Shown in pieces: positions 44,998-53,002 of a stretch of DNA of 64,000 nucleotides. The translations under genes and the position numbers were made by a program. The notes under the pieces are model-generated. The model searched no databases and was not told where the DNA came from. It saw only the letters and a program-made list of their open reading frames with translations. The stretch's first letter is position 1; every line of letters begins with the position of its first letter. The stretch covers positions 1-64,000 of the forward strand of contig NZ_JACLAX010000007.1 in assembly GCF_014230355.1 (NCBI RefSeq). Direction: 5' to 3'. Source of the stretch: Novosphingobium piscinae (GTDB lineage Bacteria > Pseudomonadota > Alphaproteobacteria > Sphingomonadales > Sphingomonadaceae).

Positions 44998-45633
44998 TCA
45001 GCCGATCAGGCGCTTGAGCTTGGCAAGCGCCGTCGCGTCGGGCTCGTGGGCGTCGATCGTGCCCGAGAACTCGCCTCTGGCGGTCATCAGGTAGATCGCG
45101 GCAGTATGATCGATGGTATAGTCGCCGCCCGGCTGCGGGACTTTGGCGGAGTAGACCCCATACCCCTTCTTGATCTGGGCCAGCTGGGCTTCGGTGCCGG
45201 TCAGCCCGATCATCGGGGTGCCGAACAGCGCCACATAGTTTCCAATATCAGCCGGCTTGTCGTGGCCGGGGTCGACCGAGACGAAGACGATATTGAACTT
45301 TGCGCCATCCGGGCCGAGTTGTTTCCGGAGCCGTGCCATGCGGGCAAGACTGGTCGGGCATACATCGGGGCAACGGGTGAAGCCGAAGAAGATGGCATAG
45401 GGTTTACCCGCTAACGTCTTGTCGGTGACGCTCGATCCATCCGGGGCGGTCAGAACAAACGGACCGCCGAACGCACTGGCATATTGGCTGGCTGGATCGC
45501 CGGGAGGATGGCCGCGATCATAGATCACGGCCAGTGCGATCAATACGCTCACACCTGCAGCCACCCACAGGCCTGCGCGCAGCCGCGCCAGGCCCTTGCG
45601 CCCGGCTTTCTGCTCAGTGCCCTGCATGGCCAC
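44998..45633 (-). CDS. SCO1/SenC family copper chaperone
   Basis: The 211-residue protein has an N-terminal membrane anchor (~20-38) and a periplasmic thioredoxin fold. It has AIFFGFTRCPDVCPTSLA with the copper-binding Cys88 and Cys92 and the distant His176 in DYTIDHTAAIYLM. SCO proteins deliver or reduce copper for the CuA site of cytochrome oxidase. The start overlaps the end of the PCuAC gene by 20 bases; an internal ATG at 45627 is equally possible. Confidence 0.94.
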   Translation of the reverse strand: MAMQGTEQKAGRKGLARLRAGLWVAAGVSVLIALAVIYDRGHPPGDPASQYASAFGGPFVLTAPDGSSVTDKTLAGKPYAIFFGFTRCPDVCPTSLARMARLRKQLGPDGAKFNIVFVSVDPGHDKPADIGNYVALFGTPMIGLTGTEAQLAQIKKGYGVYSAKVPQPGGDYTIDHTAAIYLMTARGEFSGTIDAHEPDATALAKLKRLIG

Positions 45634-46105
45634 TGTCCATCGAGCCCGAGGAGGTCACGGGCAGAACCGAGACTTGCACTGTCACGCTGCCTGCGCGCTG
45701 GAAACGCAGCGTTACGGGAAAGCGCTCGCCTTGGCGCAGCTGGCGCGTCAGCCCCATGAACATGATGTGATAGCTGCCGGGCTTAAGTTCGAGCGTGCCT
45801 CTGGCTGGCACGGCGATGCCACCCTCGACTCGGCGCATGCGCATGATGCCGCCATCCATGGTCATGGTGTGGAGTTGCACTTCGGCGGCCACAGGGCTGG
45901 TGCCGGACAGGAGGCGGTCCGCTGCGGCTCCGCGGTTGGAGATGGTCATGAACCCGCCGCCCACGGACTGCCCGGCTGCCGTCTCGCGCGACCAGGCATG
46001 ATGAACAGCAAGGCCCTCGGACTGGTTGGCTTGCGCCAGGGCGGAGGTGCCCAGGGCAGCCAATGCAGCCATCGGAACGAGAATTCTGGACTGAAGGAAC
46101 ATCAT
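45614..46105 (-). CDS. PCuAC family periplasmic copper chaperone
   Basis: The 163-residue precursor has a signal peptide ending in ALAQA and a cupredoxin-like domain. The copper ligands of the PCuAC motif are visible: VQLHTMTMDGGIMRM (His79, Met81, Met90) and SYHIMFMGL (His113, Met115). With SCO it loads copper into the CuA centre or buffers Cu(I) in the periplasm. A methionine/histidine tail (MDSGHAGH) may bind extra copper. The start ATGATG overlaps the stop of the preceding small ORF, and AGGAG lies nine bases before. Confidence 0.93.
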   Translation of the reverse strand: MMFLQSRILVPMAALAALGTSALAQANQSEGLAVHHAWSRETAAGQSVGGGFMTISNRGAAADRLLSGTSPVAAEVQLHTMTMDGGIMRMRRVEGGIAVPARGTLELKPGSYHIMFMGLTRQLRQGERFPVTLRFQRAGSVTVQVSVLPVTSSGSMDSGHAGH

Positions 46106-46299
46106 GGATTGCACTCCTGTGCGACAGAGCCGGCAGGTATTTCCTGTGCGGCGAGAGAGTGGGTGGGTTCGATGAAACCAAAGCCGAGCGCGGTGTCGGC
46201 AAGGCGCAACGCGGCGCAAAGAACGATTGCCTTCCACACCTTGAGGCGGAATCGCTTCAGGCTCTGGTGGCGTTGGTCGGAAACGGCGAGGATGTTCAT
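46102..46299 (-). CDS. Small ORF in the copper operon
   Basis: A 65-residue protein of unknown function with one moderately hydrophobic segment (VWKAIVLCAALRLADTALGFGFI) and two cysteines. It starts three bases after the DUF2244 stop and overlaps the PCuAC start by four bases (ATGA), which argues for a real coupled gene. The Shine-Dalgarno is weak. It could also act only as a translational coupler. Confidence 0.5.
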   Translation of the reverse strand: MNILAVSDQRHQSLKRFRLKVWKAIVLCAALRLADTALGFGFIEPTHSLAAQEIPAGSVAQECNP

Positions 46300-46302
46300 G
46301 GC

Positions 46303-46833
46303 TCAGCACCCCCGTGTCTGCGCGAGGGCCGCAGCTACCAGCGGGGCAACGGCGCGGCGTTCATCAAGGCTGAGGCAGCGCCCGAATTCGATCGAGCCAT
46401 CCCGGCCCCGCAGGAACAGGCGCAATTCGGATGGACTGCGGCCCTCTGCGGCAAGCCGCATCCAGAATGAGGGCAGTTCGACCTGCTGCCCGGCGCTATC
46501 ACGATGCCGCACCCTGCCTTCGGCAAGTTCGAGCGTTTCGCTGGCAGGCCGGGACTTGCCATGCCTTTCGAGCGCGAACGTCAGACCCGCAAGGGCAAGG
46601 ATCGAGAAGACAGGGACGAGCCAGTGGCCTTTTAGCGCGGGCGCGATGCTGGTGACCAAAAACAGCAGGGCAATGACGCTGAAACAGACCCGCGCTTCCT
46701 GCGTCAGGTGCGAGCGGTTCTCCTGCATGTGCAGGATGAGGGGCCTGGAAGTGCCCCGTTCGGGCACTGCAACCAGCTTTTCAGGCTGGGGCGCCCAGGG
46801 CCGCTGCGATGAACGGCACAACAGTTCGTACAT
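46303..46833 (-). CDS. DUF2244 family membrane protein
   Basis: The 176-residue protein has two adjacent membrane helices (VCFSVIALLFLVTSIAPALKG and WLVPVFSILALAGLTFAL) followed by a cytoplasmic beta domain with a SFWMRLAAEG segment and LRLFLRGRDGSIEFGRCLS. This is DUF2244, in alphaproteobacteria often near cytochrome oxidase assembly genes; function unknown. Here its cargo context with SCO and PCuAC suggests a part in copper or oxidase biogenesis. GGAG precedes ATG 46833 by nine bases. Confidence 0.85.
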   Translation of the reverse strand: MYELLCRSSQRPWAPQPEKLVAVPERGTSRPLILHMQENRSHLTQEARVCFSVIALLFLVTSIAPALKGHWLVPVFSILALAGLTFALERHGKSRPASETLELAEGRVRHRDSAGQQVELPSFWMRLAAEGRSPSELRLFLRGRDGSIEFGRCLSLDERRAVAPLVAAALAQTRGC

Positions 46834-46910
46834 GGAAATGTGCTCCGGCTAGGCCGGGCACGCGCAAAATGGGCGCAGGACCGGCCGGTCCGACAAATCG
46901 GTTCAGATTG

Positions 46911-47315
46911 TCAGGCGAGAGCCGGCGGTCCGCGCAGCGGCGGACGGAGATGGAATACGCGCTCGGGGTGGGCGGTGCGGGTCGACACAAAGCCCAGAGC
47001 CAGGATGAATGCCAGCGCCAGCGCCAGCAGTGCGGGATCGGCACCCGACATCGACGCCATCGACAGCGAGCTGAAGGGACATTCGCTCTTGCCCTGCTTG
47101 CCGCTTGAGTCGCTGGAGCCATCCTTCATCGGAATGGCGATCTGCTTGACCGCGTGATTACCAAAGGCGTCATCGCAGATCTGGACTGTCAGAACCTTGG
47201 AGTTCTGGCCGATCATGAAGCCTGTCGGGACGATTGCCTTCATGCACAGCGTCGCCAGCACCAGCACGATAGCCAGAGCGCGATGTCGCAGGAAAAAGGC
47301 GCGAACAAGATTCAT
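46911..47315 (-). CDS. DUF2946-type protein
   Basis: The 134-residue protein has a membrane-anchoring N terminus (ALAIVLVLATLCMKAIVPTG), the segment VLTVQICDDAFG, a serine/glycine/lysine stretch with SECPFSS, and a second hydrophobic helix near the end. DUF2946 proteins are short exported or membrane proteins that commonly accompany TonB receptors and copper genes; the cysteines may bind metal. It is the first gene of the minus-strand copper operon, 77 bases ahead of DUF2244. Confidence 0.75.
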   Translation of the reverse strand: MNLVRAFFLRHRALAIVLVLATLCMKAIVPTGFMIGQNSKVLTVQICDDAFGNHAVKQIAIPMKDGSSDSSGKQGKSECPFSSLSMASMSGADPALLALALAFILALGFVSTRTAHPERVFHLRPPLRGPPALA

Positions 47316-47380
47316 GTCGCGCCGCCCTATGCGATCATCGGTTATTTGTCATCCCCGGACCGCTTCGCCAAAAAGCGGGC

Positions 47381-47506
47381 AGTATCCGCCGGGCCGGTAT
47401 TGTCCGGGTCAAGGAAGTTGAGCGCGACGATGGCCGGATCGAAGGGGAAGGCTATGACGCGAAGGGACGCGAAATCGAACTCGTCATGGATGCTGCCGGC
47501 AAGCGA
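47381..47506 (+). pseudogene. Fragment of a PepSY-like domain gene
   Basis: On the plus strand the reading IRRAGIVRVKEVERDDGRIE continues with GEGYDAKGREIELVMDAAGK, the C-terminal strand pair of periplasmic PepSY-type proteins. No start, signal peptide or proper end is present; the frame runs on into unrelated sequence. It is a relic at the edge of the copper cargo, next to the Fic gene. The match is short, so confidence is modest. Confidence 0.35.
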
Positions 47507-47600
47507 TGCTCGCAACCCGGGTCGATCATCGCTGGGATGACTGACGGCAACGAGCCCATTCGCACGCAGAAGGCCTGGCGAATGGGCATTGCGCCTGTGG

Positions 47601-48716
47601 TCAAAACGCCTCCCGGCCCTCCGCAATGTTCAGCAATTCCGAAAATACGAATGTTGCGGGTGCCCGCCCGGAGGCGGGCACCAGTTCACGCAGCAAGCCG
47701 TTGTCGCGCAGGTCGCGAATAATCTTGCGGGCGGTCGCTGGCGGAATCTGGGCCGAGGCGATGAAGTCCGGTGTCTGAAAGATCGGGCGCAGGAAGATCC
47801 AGTCGAGGGCTCGCACGGCATATTGCGAGTGGGTGATCTCGACGACCCAATCGCGCTTGTCCTGATGCAGCGCCAAAATCGCCTGGGCCTTCTGGGTGTT
47901 GGCTTCTGCCTGGACGATGATGCCGCGCAGGAAGAAGGCCACCCATCCGCTCCAGTCGTCGTCGCGGGAAACGGCCAGCATCCGGTCGTAATACTCGTCC
48001 CGATTGGCTTCGAGGTATTCCGACAGGTAGAAATTGGGGCGCGACAACAGCCCATGGGCATAAAGGAACAGCGGGATGATCAGTCGCCCGATGCGCCCGT
48101 TGCCATCGAGGAAGGGGTGGATCGATTCAAACTCGGCATGAACGATAGCCAGTTGCACCAACCTATCCGGCGCATCGGCATGAATATAGGCTTCCCAGTC
48201 CGCCATTGCGTCCTCGATACGATCGGCACCTGGCGGTACGAAGCGTGCCTGTTCGATGGTGCAACCGTCCGGACCGATCCAGTTGGGGATGCGGCGGTAT
48301 TCGCCCGGATCCTTGTGACGGCCGCGCACTCCATCCATCAAAACTCGATGCGTGGCCTTGATCAGGCGCTGGGACAGCGGAAGCTCCGCCATCAGGCTGT
48401 CCGCCTCGCGCAGGGCGGCGCGATAGTTCAAGACTTCGCGTGCGTCGGCTTTCTTGGGCGTGCTCTCGTCGAACAGATGCCCTTGCGCCTCGAATTCCAG
48501 AACCTCGCCAAGCGTTACCTGCGTCCCCTCAATTTTGCTGGAGAGCACGGCTTCGCGAGCCGTCAACGGCGAAAGCAGAATGTCGGGATTGGGAATGCCT
48601 GAGAGGACCCCCTCATACCGCGCAATGGCGGTATTGGCCGGCCCGACAAGCGGAAACAGCGCGCCCAGATCAAGCGTTGCGGGCGGGAAACGTCCTTCGT
48701 GATAGACAACAGGCAA
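47601..48716 (-). CDS. fic: Class II Fic family AMP-transferase
   Basis: The 371-residue protein has the Fic core motif HPFLDGNGRIGR (His200-Arg211) with catalytic histidine, after FVPPGADRIEDAMADWE. An N-terminal inhibitory helix AVLSSKIEGTQ supplies the S-xxx-E-G motif (Ser59, Glu63) of class II Fic proteins, which are switched off by their own glutamate. The C-terminal part has a winged-helix-like end (IPPATARKIIRDLRDNGLL). It modifies target proteins with AMP; the target is unknown. It is solitary, with upstream direct repeats of TTTGATGATCG that may be its operator. Confidence 0.92.
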   Translation of the reverse strand: MPVVYHEGRFPPATLDLGALFPLVGPANTAIARYEGVLSGIPNPDILLSPLTAREAVLSSKIEGTQVTLGEVLEFEAQGHLFDESTPKKADAREVLNYRAALREADSLMAELPLSQRLIKATHRVLMDGVRGRHKDPGEYRRIPNWIGPDGCTIEQARFVPPGADRIEDAMADWEAYIHADAPDRLVQLAIVHAEFESIHPFLDGNGRIGRLIIPLFLYAHGLLSRPNFYLSEYLEANRDEYYDRMLAVSRDDDWSGWVAFFLRGIIVQAEANTQKAQAILALHQDKRDWVVEITHSQYAVRALDWIFLRPIFQTPDFIASAQIPPATARKIIRDLRDNGLLRELVPASGRAPATFVFSELLNIAEGREAF

Positions 48717-48767
48717 TGGCGTCTCCGTCAGGCGGGCGTAGGCTAGTGCGCACGAATCACAACGTGC

Positions 48768-48808
48768 TTTGATGATCGTCTATCAACAGCTATACCATTT
48801 GATGATCG
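48768..48808. promoter_or_regulatory. Direct repeats upstream of fic
   Basis: TTTGATGATCG occurs at 48768-48778 and 48798-48808, 30 bases apart, and a partial copy CTTTGATGTTC at 48838-48848. They lie 50-130 bases upstream of the fic start, consistent with a regulator site on one DNA face. Confidence 0.45.
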
Positions 48809-48848
48809 CAAAGTAGGGTTTTGCCTACATCAAACACCTTTGATGTTC

Positions 48849-49261
48849 ACAGACGATCACCAAAGGCTTCACACGTATCGGATCAGGCCGGTTCCATCGC
48901 AAGATGGCGGTGCGTTCGATGCGGCGATCAGGCTCCCGCAAAGTTCGTTTCGTCAGGGACTCTCTGCCGTCCGGATCTTCGGCATCAGCTCCATGGTTTG
49001 CCCGGCAGAAGTGGTCACACTCGCGGCGAGGTGAAGGCAGAAATTGCTCATTGTCGAACGGCCCCGGACCTTCCCGCCCTTTGAGGCTCAATCCTTGGTC
49101 GCTCAGCCCCCCTGACGCCATCAACCCGTGAAGGGTCCGCTACGCCTCTGGCGTGCGGCCTTGCGGCATGACTGCCGCCGCGGTGATTGCAGGGTTCGGA
49201 GCGACACGTCGGTCGCCTGTCGAGCGGGGATGGTCCCCGCCGCAAGACAGGAGATCGCCAG
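48849..49261. other. Gene-free stretch between fic and a small backbone gene
   Basis: No gene is supported; short open readings on both strands lack any recognisable pattern. Composition changes from the AT-richer fic promoter to GC-rich backbone DNA, so a cargo/backbone junction may lie here. Confidence 0.4.
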
Positions 49262-49420
49262 ATGCCGCTTCCCCTTGCCCAGCGCCACGCATGGAACCTC
49301 GCCCGGACGCTGATGGTCTGCGTCACTCTCTTCCGCGCCGGAGCGGCCTACGGCGTCATGCCATCCGCCGAATACGACGGCGATGCCAGCCAGATCCTCC
49401 ATGAATACGATCCGTTCTGA
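49262..49420 (+). CDS. Small backbone protein, 52 residues
   Basis: The short protein begins MPLPLAQRHAWNLARTLMVC, then contains FRAGAAYGVMPSAEYDGD and ends in HEYDPF. AGGAG lies eight bases before its ATG. I know similar tiny proteins from sphingomonad mobile elements but no function. It is tryptophan/arginine-rich at the start and acidic at the end, soluble or weakly membrane-associated. Confidence 0.55.
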   Translation: MPLPLAQRHAWNLARTLMVCVTLFRAGAAYGVMPSAEYDGDASQILHEYDPF

Positions 49421-49564
49421 CGGCGGCTCACGCAGCGCCGCGTCGGGGCCGGAAGCGCAACTTCGCCTTCCGGCCTTGCGCCCTGCCTGCTATTGTTGGC
49501 CCGCACGCGCTTGTGGAGGTGGTGGAAAGCGCATCCTGTTGAACCCGCTTATCGGGAGGATGCG

Positions 49565-49972
49565 ATGATCCTTGCCTTTTTTGTTTCCATCACTGCGATC
49601 GTGCTGCTCGCCCGCCTGTTCGCCGGCATGATCGTCTTTGCGCTGCCGCTTTACTGCGCAGGCCTTTCCGCCATGTACGCCTGGCAGCATGGGCTCGGGA
49701 TCCCTGCGGCAGTCCTGGCGGCGGCGGCGGCTTCTGCCTTTGCCTTGCTCGTCGGGGCCAAATTGCTGGTCGGCAGCCCATCCATCCCGGCCCGCGTCTT
49801 CGTCAGCCTTGCCTTTGCCCTTCCGGCGGGCCTGGCCGGATATCACGCCGTGCAGGGCATCTGGGGCGCTTTCGCTCCCGTCGGCATGGCCTCCATCATC
49901 GTCGGAGCGGGCGCCGCATTGTACTTCGGCCTTGCTGCCCAGAAGCAGCTTCTCTCTGCGCCGCAAGGCTGA
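49565..49972 (+). CDS. Small membrane protein of the element backbone
   Basis: The 135-residue protein has four hydrophobic segments (start to ~30, ~45-68, ~78-98, ~105-126) with short loops and few charges. GGGAGG lies about seven bases before the ATG. No family is recognised; it is an inner-membrane protein of unknown role. It lies downstream of the 52-residue gene on the same strand. Confidence 0.6.
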   Translation: MILAFFVSITAIVLLARLFAGMIVFALPLYCAGLSAMYAWQHGLGIPAAVLAAAAASAFALLVGAKLLVGSPSIPARVFVSLAFALPAGLAGYHAVQGIWGAFAPVGMASIIVGAGAALYFGLAAQKQLLSAPQG

Positions 49973-50569
49973 AGCCCCGTCCGGCACTGCTGGACTTGGT
50001 GGGCGCCGTCAGTCGTATCGATGTTGGCCCGTGTCCAGGTGCTGGTCGACCACCCCGTCCCGAGGGCGGTCGATTGGAAACGGTAGCAAAACGGATCGCC
50101 GCTCTGCTTTGGGTATCCGGCAGCGTTGCCGAGCAGGTCGAGCAGGTCGAGCAGGGCATTCCCCTTGTGCCGCTACAGACAGGCGGAGGCGTTAAATGGC
50201 GGACCCAACCGCCACTCAATCCGGAAAGGTCTGCTCCACGAGGCGCCTTGCCCTAGTAATCCGCCACCTTGCGTGACCGTCTAACCGCCAGTCTCCGTTC
50301 CGGCGCGACCCTTGCGCCCAATGCGGTCTTCTCCATGGCCCTGGCTGGCAGGAATGGCGTTGCCTCATCCGGCCTTGCCGCAATGGCTGCTTGCCAACTT
50401 TCTTCCCCTGCCGCTGCGCGGCATTCCTCGCGCAGACAAGAAAGATTGGCGCACTGCCATCCTCCGCTGGCGCTGCGGCCCTGACGGGTGCGGCGGCCCG
50501 ATGTCCTGCCTTCACCCAGCCATCGAGACCGCGACGGGCGCGGGATCGAAGCACTGAAGGAGAATGAAC
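49973..50569. other. 597-base stretch without a recognised gene
   Basis: Holds a tandem 9-base repeat (GAGCAGGTC, GAGCAGGTC, GAGCAGGGC) at 50131-50157. A reading of 86 residues crosses it but has no recognisable pattern or ribosome binding site. The last ~300 bases look like a C/T-rich leader for the DUF736 gene. Confidence 0.4.
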
Positions 50570-50893
50570 ATGGCGAACATCGGCACTTTCAAGAAGGTCG
50601 GCAATGACTACCAGGGCGAAATCGTCACCATGAGCGTGCAGACCAAGAACGTCCGGATCGTGGCCGAAGAGGGCACCGCCAACGAGAACGCCCCCAGCCA
50701 CCGGGTCTTCGTCGGCCGCGCGGAAATCGGCGCAGCCTGGACCAAGCGCTCGGGCGAAGGCCGCGACTACCTCTCGCTGAAGCTCGACGATCCGAGCTTT
50801 ACCGCCCCCATCTTCGCCAACCTCTTCGATGACGAGGACGGCAAGACCTACAACCTGATCTGGTCGCGGGCCCGCAAGTCGAACAACGACTGA
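50570..50893 (+). CDS. DUF736 family protein (copy 1)
   Basis: The 107-residue protein starts MANIGTFKKVGNDYQGEIVT and contains APSHRVFVGRAEIGAAWTKR, ending in NLFDDEDGKTYNLIWSR, the DUF736 pattern. The family is limited mostly to alphaproteobacterial plasmids and ICEs and is small, beta-rich and of unknown function. I preferred the second ATG because AAGGAGA is too close to the first. A second, more diverged copy is at 55140-55472. Confidence 0.9.
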   Translation: MANIGTFKKVGNDYQGEIVTMSVQTKNVRIVAEEGTANENAPSHRVFVGRAEIGAAWTKRSGEGRDYLSLKLDDPSFTAPIFANLFDDEDGKTYNLIWSRARKSNND

Positions 50894-50905
50894 TGGCAAC
50901 CACCA

Positions 50906-50937
50906 GGCCCCGCCCGGCACTGCCGGGCGGGGCTTTC
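50906..50937. terminator. Shared terminator of DUF736 and XRE genes
   Basis: GCCCCGCCCGG pairs perfectly with CCGGGCGGGGC around CACTG, followed by TTTC. The stem lies between two convergent genes and just touches the stop of the XRE gene. Confidence 0.85.
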
Positions 50938-51172
50938 AGCATTCGCTGGGTGGCGCCGAGAAGTCCGGTTCCTCGAGCAGCGCAACGGGCCGGACCTCGA
51001 GCGCTTGCGCGATCTCCCAGATCGAAAGAAGGGTCGCATTCTGCAGGCCGCGCTCGATGGCGCTGATATAAGCACGGTCAACGCCCATGCGCGCGGCGAT
51101 CTCGGCCTGGCTCAAGCCGGCCGCCTCGCGATACCGCTTCACGTTGGTCCCGAAGAGCTTGCGGATATCCAT
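50936..51172 (-). CDS. XRE family transcriptional regulator
   Basis: The 78-residue protein is a single Cro/CI helix-turn-helix: VKRYREAAGLSQAEIAARMG, then VDRAYISAIERGLQNATLLS and WEIAQALEV. It should bind as a dimer to the palindrome at 51189-51227, which carries promoters in both directions, and so control itself and the DUF2285 genes to the right. Such small XRE repressors commonly control transfer or replication genes in integrative elements. Confidence 0.93.
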   Translation of the reverse strand: MDIRKLFGTNVKRYREAAGLSQAEIAARMGVDRAYISAIERGLQNATLLSIWEIAQALEVRPVALLEEPDFSAPPSEC

Positions 51173-51188
51173 CCGCAGCTTAGAAACC

Positions 51189-51227
51189 AGTCGCGTATTA
51201 TAGTGCGACGTATTATAATACGCGACT
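51189..51227. promoter_or_regulatory. Palindromic operator with back-to-back promoters
   Basis: AGTCGCGTATTATA (51189-51202) and TATAATACGCGACT (51214-51227) form perfect 14-base arms around an 11-base centre that holds a further GTAT. Each arm supplies a consensus TATAAT -10 box, one for each strand (minus-strand TATAAT at 51197-51202, plus-strand at 51214-51219). The minus promoter serves the XRE gene, the plus one the DUF2285 genes. Confidence 0.8.
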
Positions 51228-51392
51228 AGATGGGATGAACCGGCGCACTTTGCCTGCTCCGATGACTTGGCCTCTCAAAGGGATAGCGATGTCCCCGATT
51301 TCGGAGAATTGAAGGCAATTCCGCCAAATTGGAGAGACTGCTATGAACGCGCGCGCAGGCACCGAGTCTGCTATCTGGCTTGTCGGATAACA

Positions 51393-51653
51393 ATGCAGCC
51401 ATTCGCAGCAGAACCCCCTCGGAGCGATACGCTCACGCAATATGACGAGCAGCACCTCGTCACCTATCTGCGCCTGCTCGACGCAGCCGCAGAGGGGGCG
51501 GATTGGCGGGAGGCCGTGCGGATCATCTTTGCGATCGATCCTGACCAAGACCCGGACTTTGCCCGCAAACTTCATGACAGCCATCTCGCCCGGGCCAGAT
51601 GGATGACGCAGGCTGGCTATCGTGAATTGCTTGCCCGTTCAGCCGGAACGTAG
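51393..51653 (+). CDS. Short DUF2285 protein
   Basis: The 86-residue protein matches the compact DUF2285 form: YDEQHLVTYLRLLDAAAEGA followed by DWREAVRIIFAIDPDQDPD and HLARARWMTQAGYRELL. I chose the ATG at 51393 because family members start about here; a longer reading begins at a TTG at 51267 and its first 42 residues fit nothing. DUF2285 proteins are alphaproteobacterial element proteins annotated as DNA-binding regulators on weak evidence. It is probably expressed from the plus-strand promoter in the palindrome. Confidence 0.75.
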   Translation: MQPFAAEPPRSDTLTQYDEQHLVTYLRLLDAAAEGADWREAVRIIFAIDPDQDPDFARKLHDSHLARARWMTQAGYRELLARSAGT

Positions 51654-51816
51654 ACGAGTGCAAGATGGCATAAAGTGCCGCCGATAAGGGCGATTGCGGA
51701 GGGCCAGTTATCTACCCGTCCGCACAAGCTTGATCCATCATGGTTACTTGTCCGTTAACCATAATTCTCGACCATGTCGGGCTTGGCCAGTTTGCGCGAG
51801 CAAAACGGAGAGCCTG

Positions 51817-52594
51817 ATGTCGGGAGAGTCGTCGTGGCGGTCCCCAACCGCCGCCAGGCACTATGCGGGACACGATCTTGCGGATTTTGCGCAGGAATTC
51901 CTGCGCCGTAATCCCGACTACCAACATGACTTCGACGCAACCGAAATGCGCATCGCAGCCCAGCCTGCCCGCGCCGATCAGGAAAGGGAGGGTCTGGCCG
52001 GACGATGGGGCCTGAGCTTTCCCCTGCGATCCAGGCCAGCTTCCATCATGCAGCCCGGCTATCTGGGACCCCGGCCTGAGTGCAGGCACGGTCATTCTCG
52101 AAGGCCCTGACGAAACGCCAGACACCCTGGTGCCAGCCGGTGCCGTCATCCGCAACGACCGGAAGCTGCCAGCCGGGCTCCATCTCGTCCTTGATGTGGC
52201 CGGCATCCGCCACCGTCTGCTTTTCCGTCATAATCCCGCTTGCCCGCAAACAAGCTTCTCGGTGCCGGCCGCGCCCGGTACGGCACTTCGCCTTGTATCC
52301 ACCAGGATTTATGCGGGGCTGATTGGATTTGCCCCACCCATCAAAGAGCGCGCGCCGTACCATCTGACGAGCTATCGTCAGCACAGGCTCATCCAGCTTC
52401 TGACGCTGCTCGACGCCCATGCCGCAGGCCTCGCCCTGCGGCAGATCGCCTTCGCACTCGTGTTTCCACGCAATCAGCCGCTTACGGGCGCTGCATGGAA
52501 AGGATCCGGCGAGCGGCGCCATACCCATCGCCTGCTGGGCGAGGCGCAGCGGATGTGTCGCGAAGGCTACCGGACCCTGCTCGAAAAGGGGTGA
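51817..52594 (+). pseudogene. DUF6499-DUF2285 regulator gene, split by a +1 frameshift
   Basis: The first reading starts at 51817 (GGAG upstream) and gives the DUF6499-like part: SSWRSPTAARHYAGHDLADF, then AQEFLRRNPDYQHDFD and LAGRWGLSFP. It then goes out of frame. The continuation FPCDPGQLPSCSPAIWDPGL lies in the next frame and runs through VPAGAVIRNDRKLPAGLHLV to the DUF2285 end (LIQLLTLLDAHAAGLALRQI, then MCREGYRTLLEKG at 52594). Removing one C from TTTCCCC (52018-52024) joins them into a protein of about 258 residues, the normal size. It is a recent mutation, a read error, or a slippery site. Confidence 0.75.
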
Positions 52595-52720
52595 TTGGCC
52601 GGGGTGACAAAGCGCATGCCCTGCTCTGCGTCACTCCTTTCCGCCCTCTGCCTTTCTCCATGGCTTGCGTCTGTCGGCGGCGCTGTCCGCCGCTAACCCC
52701 AGACGCGAGAGAGCCAAACC

Positions 52721-52993
52721 ATGGATGCCATTCCTACGCCGGTCGTGCCGCGATTTCTGCGTACCCCTGACGCTGCCCTGCACCTCGGCCTGTCCGCCCG
52801 CACGCTTGAAAAGCATCGCTGCTTCGGCACTGGCCCCATCTACCGCAAGCTCGGCGGGCGGATCGTTTACGCGATCAGCGACCTCGACGCCTGGGCCGAA
52901 CGGGGACTGCGGCACTCGACCAGCGATCCCGGCCGCGGCGTGGTCCATCCGGCGAAGCGCGTCGATGGCTATACGCCGCCAGTGCGGCGCTGA
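52721..52993 (+). CDS. AlpA-like helix-turn-helix protein
   Basis: The 90-residue protein has RFLRTPDAALHLGLSARTLE followed by KHRCFGTGPIYRKLGGRIVY and AISDLDAWAERGL, the AlpA/excisionase-type winged helix-turn-helix found before repA in these elements. It probably regulates replication or excision. The stop is nine bases before the repA start, so they are likely cotranscribed. Confidence 0.88.
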   Translation: MDAIPTPVVPRFLRTPDAALHLGLSARTLEKHRCFGTGPIYRKLGGRIVYAISDLDAWAERGLRHSTSDPGRGVVHPAKRVDGYTPPVRR

Positions 52994-53002
52994 GGGCCAG
53001 CC

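Noticed and set aside
49996..50256. Plus-strand 86-codon reading with an EQVEQVEQ repeat
   Set aside because: The repeat comes from a 9-base tandem duplication; the rest matches nothing and there is no convincing start.
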